Under the pieces are notes generated by a model. It did not search any database, was not told where the DNA came from, and was given only the letters and a program-made list of their open reading frames with translations. This document shows positions 17,670 through 24,790 of a DNA stretch of 45,928 nt, piece after piece. The position numbers and the translations under genes are program-made. How positions within the stretch are numbered: the first letter of the stretch is position 1; each line of letters begins with the position of its first letter. The DNA is from Fimenecus sp045579305 (GTDB lineage Bacteria; Bacillota; Clostridia; Oscillospirales; Acutalibacteraceae): assembly GCA_045579305.1 (NCBI GenBank), contig JAZNLY010000028.1, positions 1 to 45,928 on the forward strand, read 5' to 3'.

Positions 17670-17707
17670 AATCTTGTTTTTTCTTTTCTCACTTCATACC
17701 GAAATCA

Positions 17708-17719
17708 GTTTTATAAAAC
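17708..17719. promoter_or_regulatory. 12-bp palindrome upstream of the GH13 gene
   Basis: GTTTTATAAAAC is a perfect palindrome 79 nt before the GH13 start. It could be a repressor operator; there is no direct evidence. Confidence 0.25.
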
Positions 17720-17797
17720 CTGAATAACTTTAAGTACACTTAATTACAATTCAGTAATTTAACGAAGAAATTGAATTGTTTCATAGGAGAATATGAA

Positions 17798-19393
17798 ATG
17801 ACAGAAACACAAAACAAGAATCAAGAAATGGTTGTATATCAGATATATCCCAGAAGTTTTAAGGATTCAAATGCTGATGGTATCGGAGATATTAACGGTA
17901 TAACAGAAAAACTTGATTACATAAAAAATCTTGGAGCAAACACTATATGGCTTTCTCCTTGCTATAAGAGTCCTAACGAGGATAACGGCTACGACATATC
18001 TGACTATCGTGATATTATGGATGAGTTCGGCACACTGGATGACTGGAAAAGAATGATATCAGAAATCCATATGCGTGATATGAAACTTGTAATGGACTTT
18101 GTTGCCAATCATACATCTGCTGAACACAAATGGTTCAAGGAAGCAAGAAAATCTAAAGATAACCCATACCGTGATTACTATTATTGGGCAAATGTACCAT
18201 TAAATAACTGGGAATCCTGCTTCGGTGGCTCTGCATGGCAATTCGATGAAGCTACAAATCAATATTACCTTCATTCCTATGCAATCGGACAACCAGATTT
18301 AAACTGGGAAAATCCAAAAGTAAGACAGGAAATGATAGATGTTATAGATTATTGGGTAAACCTTGGTGTTGATGGCTTCAGATGCGATGTGTTAGACCAG
18401 ATTTCAAAGGATTTTGTTGAAAACCGAAACGGAAATGGTCCCAGACTGCACGAGTACATAAAAATGCTTTTCGGCAGAGATGAGGTTTCTCATATTTTTA
18501 CAGTAGGAGAATGCTGGGGAGCAAAAGAAGACAATATAAAGCTTTTGATAGGTGCTGACCGAAACGAGCTTTCAACTTTGTTTCAGTTTGACCATATTGT
18601 AGTCGGCTATGGCGAGCACGGCAGATTTGACCCAGTTTCATTCACTCTTGACGATGTGCGTAATCCTCTTATTAAATGGCAGAATTTTATGCAGGAAAAT
18701 AATCTTGTGGCAACACTTTTCCTTGAAAACCATGACCAACCCCGGAGTATATCAAGGTTTGCAAATGATACCGATAAGCGATATGAATCAGCTACAATGC
18801 TGGCTACAATGATGTATCTGCAAAAAGGCATTCCGTTCATTTATCAAGGTCAGGAAATCGGAACGGCAAACCCATATTCTGAAAGTATTCAGGATTATGA
18901 TGATATAGAAACAGTAAATTATTATAAAATGAATCCAAGAAATCAGAATGAAAAAGAGTTGTTCCGTAACATAAATTTCGGAACACGTGATGCCGCAAGA
19001 AGACCAATGGCATGGGACGATTCGGAAAATTCAGGTTTCGGCGGAAAGCCATGGCTTCCGGTATATAACAGATATAAAGAAATCAATGTGCAAAAAGATT
19101 TAATATCAGATAAGTCTGTGTATAAATATTATCAGAGGCTTCTTAACCTCAGGAAAGAAAACGAGGCTTTTATTACTGGTAAATACGAAAATATTACTGA
19201 GGATAGAAAAGGCATATATATTTACAAACGTTGCACAAAAGACGAGTGCTATATTGTTGTTTGCAATTTTGAAGACACCAATGAGTTGAATCTTGATGTC
19301 GATTGTGAATTGATATTAACCAACTGCGAACAACGAGACATAAGTGGAATTTATACGCCGTATGAATGTGCCGTGTTTAAGTTGGACAAATAA
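17798..19393 (+). CDS. GH13 alpha-glucosidase / oligo-1,6-glucosidase family
   Basis: The 531 residues match intracellular alpha-glucosidases that release glucose from short alpha-glucosides. Conserved regions are visible in order: VYQIYPRSF near residue 13, DFVANHTS (region I, about 100-107), GFRCDVLD with the nucleophile D197, TVGECWG with the acid/base E238, and ENHDQPRS with D313. QPDLNWENP, typical of oligo-1,6-glucosidase-like members, is also present. There is no signal peptide. The start is ATG 17798, preceded by AGGAG about 8 nt upstream. With the GH32 gene it forms a sugar-hydrolysis pair without a neighbouring transporter. The exact linkage preference (isomaltose, maltose, sucrose) cannot be fixed from sequence. 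Confidence 0.92.
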   Translation: MTETQNKNQEMVVYQIYPRSFKDSNADGIGDINGITEKLDYIKNLGANTIWLSPCYKSPNEDNGYDISDYRDIMDEFGTLDDWKRMISEIHMRDMKLVMDFVANHTSAEHKWFKEARKSKDNPYRDYYYWANVPLNNWESCFGGSAWQFDEATNQYYLHSYAIGQPDLNWENPKVRQEMIDVIDYWVNLGVDGFRCDVLDQISKDFVENRNGNGPRLHEYIKMLFGRDEVSHIFTVGECWGAKEDNIKLLIGADRNELSTLFQFDHIVVGYGEHGRFDPVSFTLDDVRNPLIKWQNFMQENNLVATLFLENHDQPRSISRFANDTDKRYESATMLATMMYLQKGIPFIYQGQEIGTANPYSESIQDYDDIETVNYYKMNPRNQNEKELFRNINFGTRDAARRPMAWDDSENSGFGGKPWLPVYNRYKEINVQKDLISDKSVYKYYQRLLNLRKENEAFITGKYENITEDRKGIYIYKRCTKDECYIVVCNFEDTNELNLDVDCELILTNCEQRDISGIYTPYECAVFKLDK

Positions 19394-19470
19394 CAAGCTA
19401 TAATTATATTCATCTGTTTAATGAACAGGTTGGATAGATTTTCCCCGTAATTAACTAAACAATCAATAAA

Positions 19471-19513
19471 AAGCGTTGCAGAAGGAAAAATACGAATCCT
19501 CAATGCAACGCTT
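19471..19513. terminator. Inverted repeat after the GH13 gene, weak terminator candidate
   Basis: AAGCGTTGCA (19471-19480) and TGCAACGCTT (19504-19513) form a perfect 10-bp stem with a 23-nt loop. Only a weak T-rich stretch follows on either strand. The rest of 19394-19724 is AT-rich with no recognised feature. Confidence 0.45.
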
Positions 19514-19724
19514 AATTCTTTAAAATTGTAGAAAATTCTTATCTCCCCTTCATCTGAAATAGGCAAGAATGCACCAAGCAATCATACCTATAAAATATTA
19601 TTTAACATTTGATTTTACTTTTTACATTATTTGTGCATTGGTACAAAGTTTTTGCTTTAAATTTTACTAAACATACAAAAACAAGGTGATTTTAGATATT
19701 TTTTAACAAAAACGTGTTTTCTTC

Positions 19725-19753
19725 TTGATTTTTCCTGAACATTGTTATAAAAT
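19725..19753 (+). promoter_or_regulatory. Promoter of the PHP phosphoesterase gene
   Basis: TTGATT (19725-19730), a 17-nt spacer and TAAAAT (19748-19753), about 58 nt before the start codon. Confidence 0.65.
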
Positions 19754-19811
19754 ATACTATATATTGAGGTAATTGTACCCAATTTTCACCTATTTTTGGA
19801 GGGTTGTTATT

Positions 19812-20690
19812 TTGAGCGGAGATTTACATTGTCACACAAGGTTGTCTGACGGTACTTTAGGCATTGAGGACCTTATCAATTTTGCGAAGAAAAAAGGTCT
19901 TGAAACTATTGCAATTACTGACCACGATTGTCTTGCAGGTACAGTCAGAGGTAAAATTATCGGTGCACGTCACGGAATTCAGGTTATTCCTGGTGTTGAG
20001 CTTTCTGCAACGGACGAAAAGAACGGTAAAAATGTTCACATTCTTTGTTATTTGGCTGATTCACCGGATATGTTGGAAGGCTTGTGCAAAAGGAATTCTT
20101 TACAAAGAAAAAAAGCATCTCATTTTATGATGCTTCAGACTGCAAAGCGTTTTCCTGTTTCAACTGAGTTCATTATCAAATGTGCCACAGGTTCAACAAA
20201 TCTTTATAAAAAGCATATTATGCAGGCTCTTATCGAGTGTGGCTATGCTGATTCCTTTAATGGTGACCTTTATAATTCTCTTTTCACAAAGGACAGCGAG
20301 GACAATATCCTTGTTGTTCCAAAATATGAAAATGTTAAGGATGTTGTCGAAAATATTCATACTGCAGGTGGTATTGCAATTCTTGCCCACCCATATGCAA
20401 GTGATTGTGCAAATGAGCTTGAGGAATATATTGAATATGGTATTGACGGAATCGAAGTTTTCCACCCAAGTGCAAATGAGGAACAACAAGCATATCTTAA
20501 AAAGTTTGCACAGAAAAATAAATTGTTGATGACCGGCGGAAGCGATTTTCACGGACTTTACAATACATATAAAGTATCTTTAGGTGATTATTCTACTCCT
20601 GATGATTGTTTACACGCTCTTCTTTCATACAAATCAAAGCAAAAAAGATTGCAGAAAAAGTTAGCACAACAACAATCAGTTGATGAATAA
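19812..20690 (+). CDS. PHP domain phosphoesterase
   Basis: The 292 residues belong to the polymerase/histidinol phosphatase superfamily. Metal-binding motifs are DLHCHTRLSDGT at the start, AITDHDC, IPGVELSA, ILAHPYA, EVFHPS and TGGSDFHG. Proteins with this plan act on small phosphoesters such as 3',5'-nucleoside bisphosphates or trim 5' RNA ends (RNase AM-type); the exact substrate here is not known. The start is taken as TTG 19812 because GGAGGG lies 8 nt upstream and no in-frame ATG precedes the first metal motif. It has its own promoter and is followed 43 nt later by an unknown gene that probably shares the transcript. Confidence 0.88.
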   Translation: MSGDLHCHTRLSDGTLGIEDLINFAKKKGLETIAITDHDCLAGTVRGKIIGARHGIQVIPGVELSATDEKNGKNVHILCYLADSPDMLEGLCKRNSLQRKKASHFMMLQTAKRFPVSTEFIIKCATGSTNLYKKHIMQALIECGYADSFNGDLYNSLFTKDSEDNILVVPKYENVKDVVENIHTAGGIAILAHPYASDCANELEEYIEYGIDGIEVFHPSANEEQQAYLKKFAQKNKLLMTGGSDFHGLYNTYKVSLGDYSTPDDCLHALLSYKSKQKRLQKKLAQQQSVDE

Positions 20691-20733
20691 ACTTATAATA
20701 TAATACACAAATTACAGATAAGGAGGTTTTTAT

Positions 20734-21300
20734 ATGCTTTTTGATGATAGTGATGTAAAAATCTTTACGGACAAAGACGCTCCAAAGGATGTTTCAAACG
20801 AGGTTTCTGTTATTGCTGAAATGACAAAGCACAGAAGCAACGGAAACATTTTAAAAGCAAAACAGTTAGGTAAGCATCTGGCTGAAATATTTGTTGATGA
20901 ACCAAGTCTTCTTTCACAGTTAGAAGGTGAAGTTGGTAAAATTCAATGTGATGATGACGATATGTATCAGATTAAGGTATTACTTGTTTTTACCGCTGAA
21001 TATTGCATCAACCATCTCCTCACCTCCACTCTTTTGTCAAATACTGCTGTAAATGCCTTGTATGACACTGTTATTAAAAAGGCTGCTGAATTTTACGACA
21101 GACTTGACGATGCTGCTGAATACAGTTTCTATTACCTTGCAGTACGAAAAGGTGATAAGATTTCTGATAATATCGGCGTTTCATTTGCTATGCTTTGTGG
21201 TGAGGATAAAAACAGTTATTACACAAATCTCGGCAAACGTCTTTTTGAAGTTGCAGAACACGAAATTGAGAGAATCATTGATGGTTTTGATTTTTTATAA
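20734..21300 (+). CDS. Hypothetical protein, 188 aa
   Basis: I do not recognise this family. The protein is soluble, acidic and mostly helical by composition, with no signal peptide, membrane segment or Cys pairs. It starts MLFDDSDVKIFTDKDAP and has a central region rich in hydrophobic and alanine residues. An AAGGAGG ribosome binding site precedes the ATG and the codon use resembles its neighbours, so it is a real gene. It is probably cotranscribed with the PHP gene, 43 nt upstream, and ends at a strong terminator. Confidence 0.8.
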   Translation: MLFDDSDVKIFTDKDAPKDVSNEVSVIAEMTKHRSNGNILKAKQLGKHLAEIFVDEPSLLSQLEGEVGKIQCDDDDMYQIKVLLVFTAEYCINHLLTSTLLSNTAVNALYDTVIKKAAEFYDRLDDAAEYSFYYLAVRKGDKISDNIGVSFAMLCGEDKNSYYTNLGKRLFEVAEHEIERIIDGFDFL

Positions 21301-21312
21301 AATAAATACAGA

Positions 21313-21360
21313 CAAAAAAATCCCGTAGACATTATTTCAGTCTACGGGTTATTTTTGTTT
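21313..21360. terminator. Bidirectional terminator between convergent genes
   Basis: CCCGTAGAC (21322-21330) pairs perfectly with GTCTACGGG (21340-21348). TTATTTTTG follows on the plus strand and an A-run precedes it, so it can serve both the unknown gene and the cohesin gene. Confidence 0.88.
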
Positions 21361-21368
21361 ATTCAACT

Positions 21369-22688
21369 TTATCTGTCGCGTTTTTCTTCAACTATTATTC
21401 TGCTTTTTTCAAGTGCCTCTTCTTTTTTCTTTGCATCGGAACGATTCTTGAGAACAAGTATCAACACAACGCCTATAATCAGTACAGCTACAACTGCACC
21501 CACAATAATCATTGTCATCATATAACGATTAGGGTTCTTGAGTTTATCAAGAAAATTACCTTGATTTGTTGTTGGCTCAACGAAGGAAACATCTTCTGTA
21601 GTTGGTTCTTCAGTTTCAGATGGAATTATTGTATCCGTTGTCTCATCTGTAAGACTTTCATCCGTACTGCTTTCCTCTGTTGTACTTTCGGTCTTTTTCT
21701 CTTCAATTGTAAACTTATACACAACCGTCCACTTATTGGACTTTGCAGTAATAGTTACTGTACCAGGTGCTATAGCAGTCACTGTACCATTTGAAGCTAC
21801 AGTTGCAATCTTTGTATCGGAAGAAGTCCATGTTGTGTTGTATGTATCCGTAGCATCTGCAGGAACTTTCAAAACTGACAATCTGATTTTGTCACCAACA
21901 GTAGCTTTTCTTGTTGTGTTTCCATTTGCCCTTATACCAGTCTGTGCCACATTTACATTTACAGTACAAGTAGCAGTTTTCCCATCTGCTTTTGCAGTAA
22001 TGATTGCTTTACCACCACCTACTGCAGTAATCTTGCCATTGTTATCAACTTTAGCAACCTTTGTGTTTGAACTTGTATATGTAACTGTTTTATTAGTTGC
22101 ATTATTTGGCATTACTGTTGCTGTAAGAGTTGCTGTTTCACCTTTTTTTAGTGTTACAGTTGTTTTATTAAGCTTCACACTTGTAACAGGCACAGCCGAC
22201 GGCTTTGTGGTTGATGTAGATGTGCTTGTTGACTGTGTCTTAACAGTGACTTTACCACCCAATGCCGAAACAGAATATGTTGTTCCATTGTTATCAATAT
22301 TTTCTGAGCTTGAAAGTGATAATGTGGAAGTGCCTGAGTCTTTAAGAATTTTAAAGCTGACACTGAAAACAGTACCACTTTTGCCACCATACTGACCCGC
22401 ATAAGTAACTGTTGAGCCACTATAATTCAGGCTACCTGATGAAGCTACTCCACCTTTACTGCTACTTACATATTGCAACTCAGACGAATTAAATCCGAGG
22501 GTTACAATACCACCCCAAAGGTCTACGCCTGTTGACAGTTTTACACTGACTGTCACCGTATCACCTTTTTTACCACTTGCACTTGAAACCGAGTAATTAA
22601 CATCAGCAGCACTAGCAGGCATTACAAAGGTTGACAACAATAATACTAAAGAAAACATAATTGCCAAGATTTTAGATATTCGTTTCAT
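21369..22688 (-). CDS. Membrane-anchored cohesin and BIG2 domain protein
   Basis: The 439 residues comprise a signal peptide (about 1-27, ending PASA), a cohesin-like domain (about 29-150, with GDTVTVSVKL, WGGIVTLGFNSSELQYV and GTVFSVSFKIL), a Ser/Thr linker, two bacterial Ig-like BIG2 domains (about 168-247 and 255-328), a Thr/Glu-rich linker (329-375), one membrane helix (about 389-414), and a short charged cytoplasmic tail. Cohesins bind dockerins, so it may hold dockerin-bearing enzymes or surface proteins at the membrane. No dockerin protein is in the window. The start at 22688 follows AGGGGTG; an upstream in-frame extension lacks a ribosome binding site and would bury the signal peptide. 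Confidence 0.9.
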   Translation of the reverse strand: MKRISKILAIMFSLVLLLSTFVMPASAADVNYSVSSASGKKGDTVTVSVKLSTGVDLWGGIVTLGFNSSELQYVSSSKGGVASSGSLNYSGSTVTYAGQYGGKSGTVFSVSFKILKDSGTSTLSLSSSENIDNNGTTYSVSALGGKVTVKTQSTSTSTSTTKPSAVPVTSVKLNKTTVTLKKGETATLTATVMPNNATNKTVTYTSSNTKVAKVDNNGKITAVGGGKAIITAKADGKTATCTVNVNVAQTGIRANGNTTRKATVGDKIRLSVLKVPADATDTYNTTWTSSDTKIATVASNGTVTAIAPGTVTITAKSNKWTVVYKFTIEEKKTESTTEESSTDESLTDETTDTIIPSETEEPTTEDVSFVEPTTNQGNFLDKLKNPNRYMMTMIIVGAVVAVLIIGVVLILVLKNRSDAKKKEEALEKSRIIVEEKRDR

Positions 22689-22721
22689 TCTATCACCCCT
22701 AAGCTGGCAAATATATATTAT

Positions 22722-22750
22722 ATAATACAATATCCGACGAAAAAAGTCAA
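22722..22750 (-). promoter_or_regulatory. Promoter of the cohesin/BIG2 gene
   Basis: On the minus strand TTGACT (22745-22750) is followed after 17 nt by TATTAT (22722-22727), 34 nt before the start codon. Confidence 0.7.
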
Positions 22751-22814
22751 ATAATGCGAGATGGAAATATGCGTAATTACAAGTATTTTTCACCATTTTA
22801 CGCAAAAAGGCACA

Positions 22815-22842
22815 TAAAAAAGGCAGGGTCAAAGCCCTGCCC
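22815..22842 (-). terminator. Terminator of mgtE
   Basis: Read on the minus strand, GGCAGGG (22835-22841) and CCCTGCC (22822-22828) form a 7-bp stem followed by TTTTTTATG. It is preceded by AATGATA, as in two other terminators of the window. Confidence 0.85.
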
Positions 22843-22854
22843 TATCATTAAATA

Positions 22855-24195
22855 TTATAAATTCAACACTGATGATGCGATTGCAAAGTAAATTAAAAGT
22901 GTTACTGCATCAACGATTGTTGAAATAAACGGACTCGACATTACAGCCGGGTCAAAGCCGATTTTTTTCGCTATAACAGGAAGGATTGAACCAACAACCT
23001 TTGCAAAAACAACGGCAGCAATCATTGTAACACTGACAACAAGTGCAATCTGCCAACCAATGTTATTAAAAATCATAAGCTTTGCAAAATTGACAATTGC
23101 AAGTGCAATACCACATACAAGTGCAATTGCAAACTCTTTAAATACAACTTTGAAGGTATCACGAAACTCAATTTCACCCAACGAAATACCACGGATAATT
23201 GTTGATGATGACTGATTTCCGCAGTTACCACAAGTACCTGTAAGCATCGGAATAAAGGCGGTAAGTACCACACAAGAGGTCAAAGCACCTTCGAAATAAG
23301 TGATGATTTTTTCTGTAAATGTTGCAGAAACCATCAGAAGCATAAGCCATGGAATACGCTTTTTGAAGTTTTCTAAAACACCCATTTTAAGATATGGCTT
23401 GTCAGTAGGTGTAATAGCAGCCATCAATTCCATATCTTCTGTTATTTCCTCCTGCATAACGTCAATAGCGTCATCGACAGTGATAATACCGACAAGTCTG
23501 TCTTCTGTATCAACAACAGGAAGTGCCAAAAGGTCATACTTATCGAAAAGGTCGGCAACGACTTCCTTATCTTCAGAGGTATTAACGGAGATAACATTAT
23601 CTTCCATAATCTCCCGGATTGTGTCGTTTTCGTCGGCAAGAAGCAAATCCTTTACTGTTACAACACCTTTAAGCTTACGTTTACTGTCAGTAACATAACA
23701 AGTATAAATTGTTTCTTTGTCAACACCTGTTCTACGGATTCTTGTAAAAGCATCTGCAACGGTCATTGAACGTTTAAGGTCAACATACTCAATTGTCATA
23801 ATACTTCCCGCAGAATCTTCAGGATATTTTAAGATTTCATTGATACTTTTTCTCGTTTCCGGGTCAGTGTGCTTTAGAATTCGTTTAACAAGGGATGATG
23901 GCATTTCCTCAATAAGGTCAACGGCATCGTCCACATACAATTCATCAAGAACTTCTCGAAGCTCAGTATCACTGAATGCACGAATCAATTGTTCCTGGTA
24001 TTCAGGCTCCATATTAACAAAAACTTCAGCAGCCAGCTCCTTATTAAGCAAACGATAAACAAGAGTCAGCTCTCTCTCTTCAAGCTCCATGAAGATTTCG
24101 GCAATATCCTGCTCATTCATCTCGTCAAGCAGCTCTTTTAATGATTTCCAGCTTTTATTGTGCAGAAGCTCAATAAGAATTTCATAAGTTTCCAT
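22855..24195 (-). CDS. mgtE: Magnesium transporter MgtE
   Basis: MgtE is a dimeric Mg2+ channel gated by its own cytosolic Mg2+ sensor. The 446 residues contain the N-terminal superhelical domain (about 1-130, with DAVDLIEEMPSSLVKRIL), two CBS domains (about 135-255, ending VGIITVDDAIDVMQEE), and a membrane domain of five helices with TGTCGNCGNQSSSTIIRG and FDPAVMSSPFISTIVDAVTLL. The canonical GNAGSQSS motif appears here as GNCGNQSS. An AAGGAG ribosome binding site precedes the ATG. Upstream lie an M-box riboswitch with its terminator and a probable leader peptide gene, so expression should rise when Mg2+ is low. Confidence 0.97.
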   Translation of the reverse strand: METYEILIELLHNKSWKSLKELLDEMNEQDIAEIFMELEERELTLVYRLLNKELAAEVFVNMEPEYQEQLIRAFSDTELREVLDELYVDDAVDLIEEMPSSLVKRILKHTDPETRKSINEILKYPEDSAGSIMTIEYVDLKRSMTVADAFTRIRRTGVDKETIYTCYVTDSKRKLKGVVTVKDLLLADENDTIREIMEDNVISVNTSEDKEVVADLFDKYDLLALPVVDTEDRLVGIITVDDAIDVMQEEITEDMELMAAITPTDKPYLKMGVLENFKKRIPWLMLLMVSATFTEKIITYFEGALTSCVVLTAFIPMLTGTCGNCGNQSSSTIIRGISLGEIEFRDTFKVVFKEFAIALVCGIALAIVNFAKLMIFNNIGWQIALVVSVTMIAAVVFAKVVGSILPVIAKKIGFDPAVMSSPFISTIVDAVTLLIYFAIASSVLNL

Positions 24196-24228
24196 TTTTC
24201 ACAACTCCTTCTTTTATAGAATAGATAT

Positions 24229-24292
24229 GTGAAACACGGCGAGTATTTTATGAATTGCGGAACATTACCGCATTAATACTCGGAGGTTTCGC
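24229..24292 (-). other. Long hairpin overlapping the leader peptide gene
   Basis: The outer arm GTGAAAC (24229-24235) pairs with GTTTCGC (24286-24292, one G-U pair). The next, CGAGTATT (24240-24247), pairs with AATACTCG (24275-24282), and the inner TGCGG (24256-24260) pairs with CCGCA (24268-24272). There is no T-run, so it is not a plain terminator. It covers the 3' part and stop codon of the small leader ORF and ends 33 nt before mgtE. Confidence 0.65.
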
Positions 24293-24316
24293 TGTTGTAC
24301 TTCGGTACGTGTCCAC
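24248..24316 (-). CDS. Probable 22-aa leader peptide upstream of mgtE
   Basis: A GTG codon at 24316 is preceded by AAAGGAG with an 8-nt spacing, one of the better ribosome binding sites in the region. The 22-residue product begins MDTYRSTTA, has a KPP segment, and ends VMFRNS. It lies between the M-box terminator and mgtE and its end is folded into a long hairpin. Translation of such a peptide could couple ribosome speed or Mg2+ level to mgtE expression, as with proline-containing mgtL-type leaders in enterobacteria. That analogy is inference; no homology is claimed. Confidence 0.5.
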   Translation of the reverse strand: MDTYRSTTAKPPSINAVMFRNS

Positions 24317-24339
24317 AATTTTCACTCCTTTATGATTCA

Positions 24340-24385
24340 GATAAAAAATAAGACCACATTAAAGCCAAAACGCAAAAATGAGGTC
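24340..24385 (-). terminator. M-box-controlled terminator
   Basis: On the minus strand GACCTCATT (24377-24385) pairs with AATGTGGTC (24352-24360), a 9-bp stem with one mismatch, followed by TTATTTTTTATC. It lies directly after the M-box. Confidence 0.75.
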
Positions 24386-24399
24386 AGATATACCACACA

Positions 24400-24540
24400 T
24401 TTCGTTCAAGCTTTAGCTTCGCAGGGCGATGAAATTACATTAAATCACACCTTAGTTCGATATGACCTGTTGACCAGCTCATAGTGTCTCCACCATTTCG
24501 CGGCAGTAATCCGTATCCCTGTGGTAGCCTTACCTACCGA
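24400..24540 (-). promoter_or_regulatory. M-box (ykoK) magnesium riboswitch
   Basis: On the minus strand the order of conserved elements fits the M-box: GGTAGGTAAGGCTACCAC, GGATACGGATTACTGCCGC, GGTCAACAGG, AAGGTGTGATTTAATG and GAAGCTAAAGCTTGAACG. Mg2+ binding compacts this RNA and favours the terminator just downstream. It controls mgtE. Confidence 0.93.
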
Positions 24541-24556
24541 ATATGTTATAACATAT
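24541..24556. repeat. 16-bp perfect palindrome at the start of the mgtE leader
   Basis: ATATGTTATAACATAT is fully self-complementary. It lies between the promoter and the M-box, near the 5' end of the transcript. It could be an operator or a 5' stabilising hairpin. Confidence 0.5.
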
Positions 24557-24571
24557 TTAATTTATGTATAC

Positions 24572-24600
24572 ATTATCAACTCTAATAGAAGATTTGTCAA
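24572..24600 (-). promoter_or_regulatory. Promoter of the M-box-mgtE transcript
   Basis: On the minus strand a perfect TTGACA (24595-24600) is followed after 17 nt by GATAAT (24572-24577). Confidence 0.8.
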
Positions 24601-24724
24601 TATTATTTTAAAAAATTATTACATTTTTATGGTTAAAATATACATTTTTTTAGATTTAATTTAGTATGAATCAACAAAATTCAAACAATTGCGTTCATTT
24701 TTTGTTAAAATTTTGTTTTTAACA

Positions 24725-24753
24725 TTGAATATACTATTGAAATATGTTAAAAT
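24725..24753 (+). promoter_or_regulatory. Candidate promoter of the GPH symporter gene
   Basis: TTGAAT (24725-24730), a 17-nt spacer and TAAAAT (24748-24753). A second overlapping option is TTGAAA (24737-24742) with TATAAA (24761-24766). Confidence 0.5.
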
Positions 24754-24790
24754 TTATAATTATAAAATTATATGCAAGGAGTGCAAAAAA

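Noticed and set aside
20193..20552. 119-codon minus-strand frame
   Set aside because: It lies opposite the PHP phosphoesterase metal-binding motifs and has no supporting signals.
21736..22395. 219-codon plus-strand frame
   Set aside because: It is the complement of the cohesin/BIG2 gene, whose domains and signal peptide are clear, and has no ribosome binding site.
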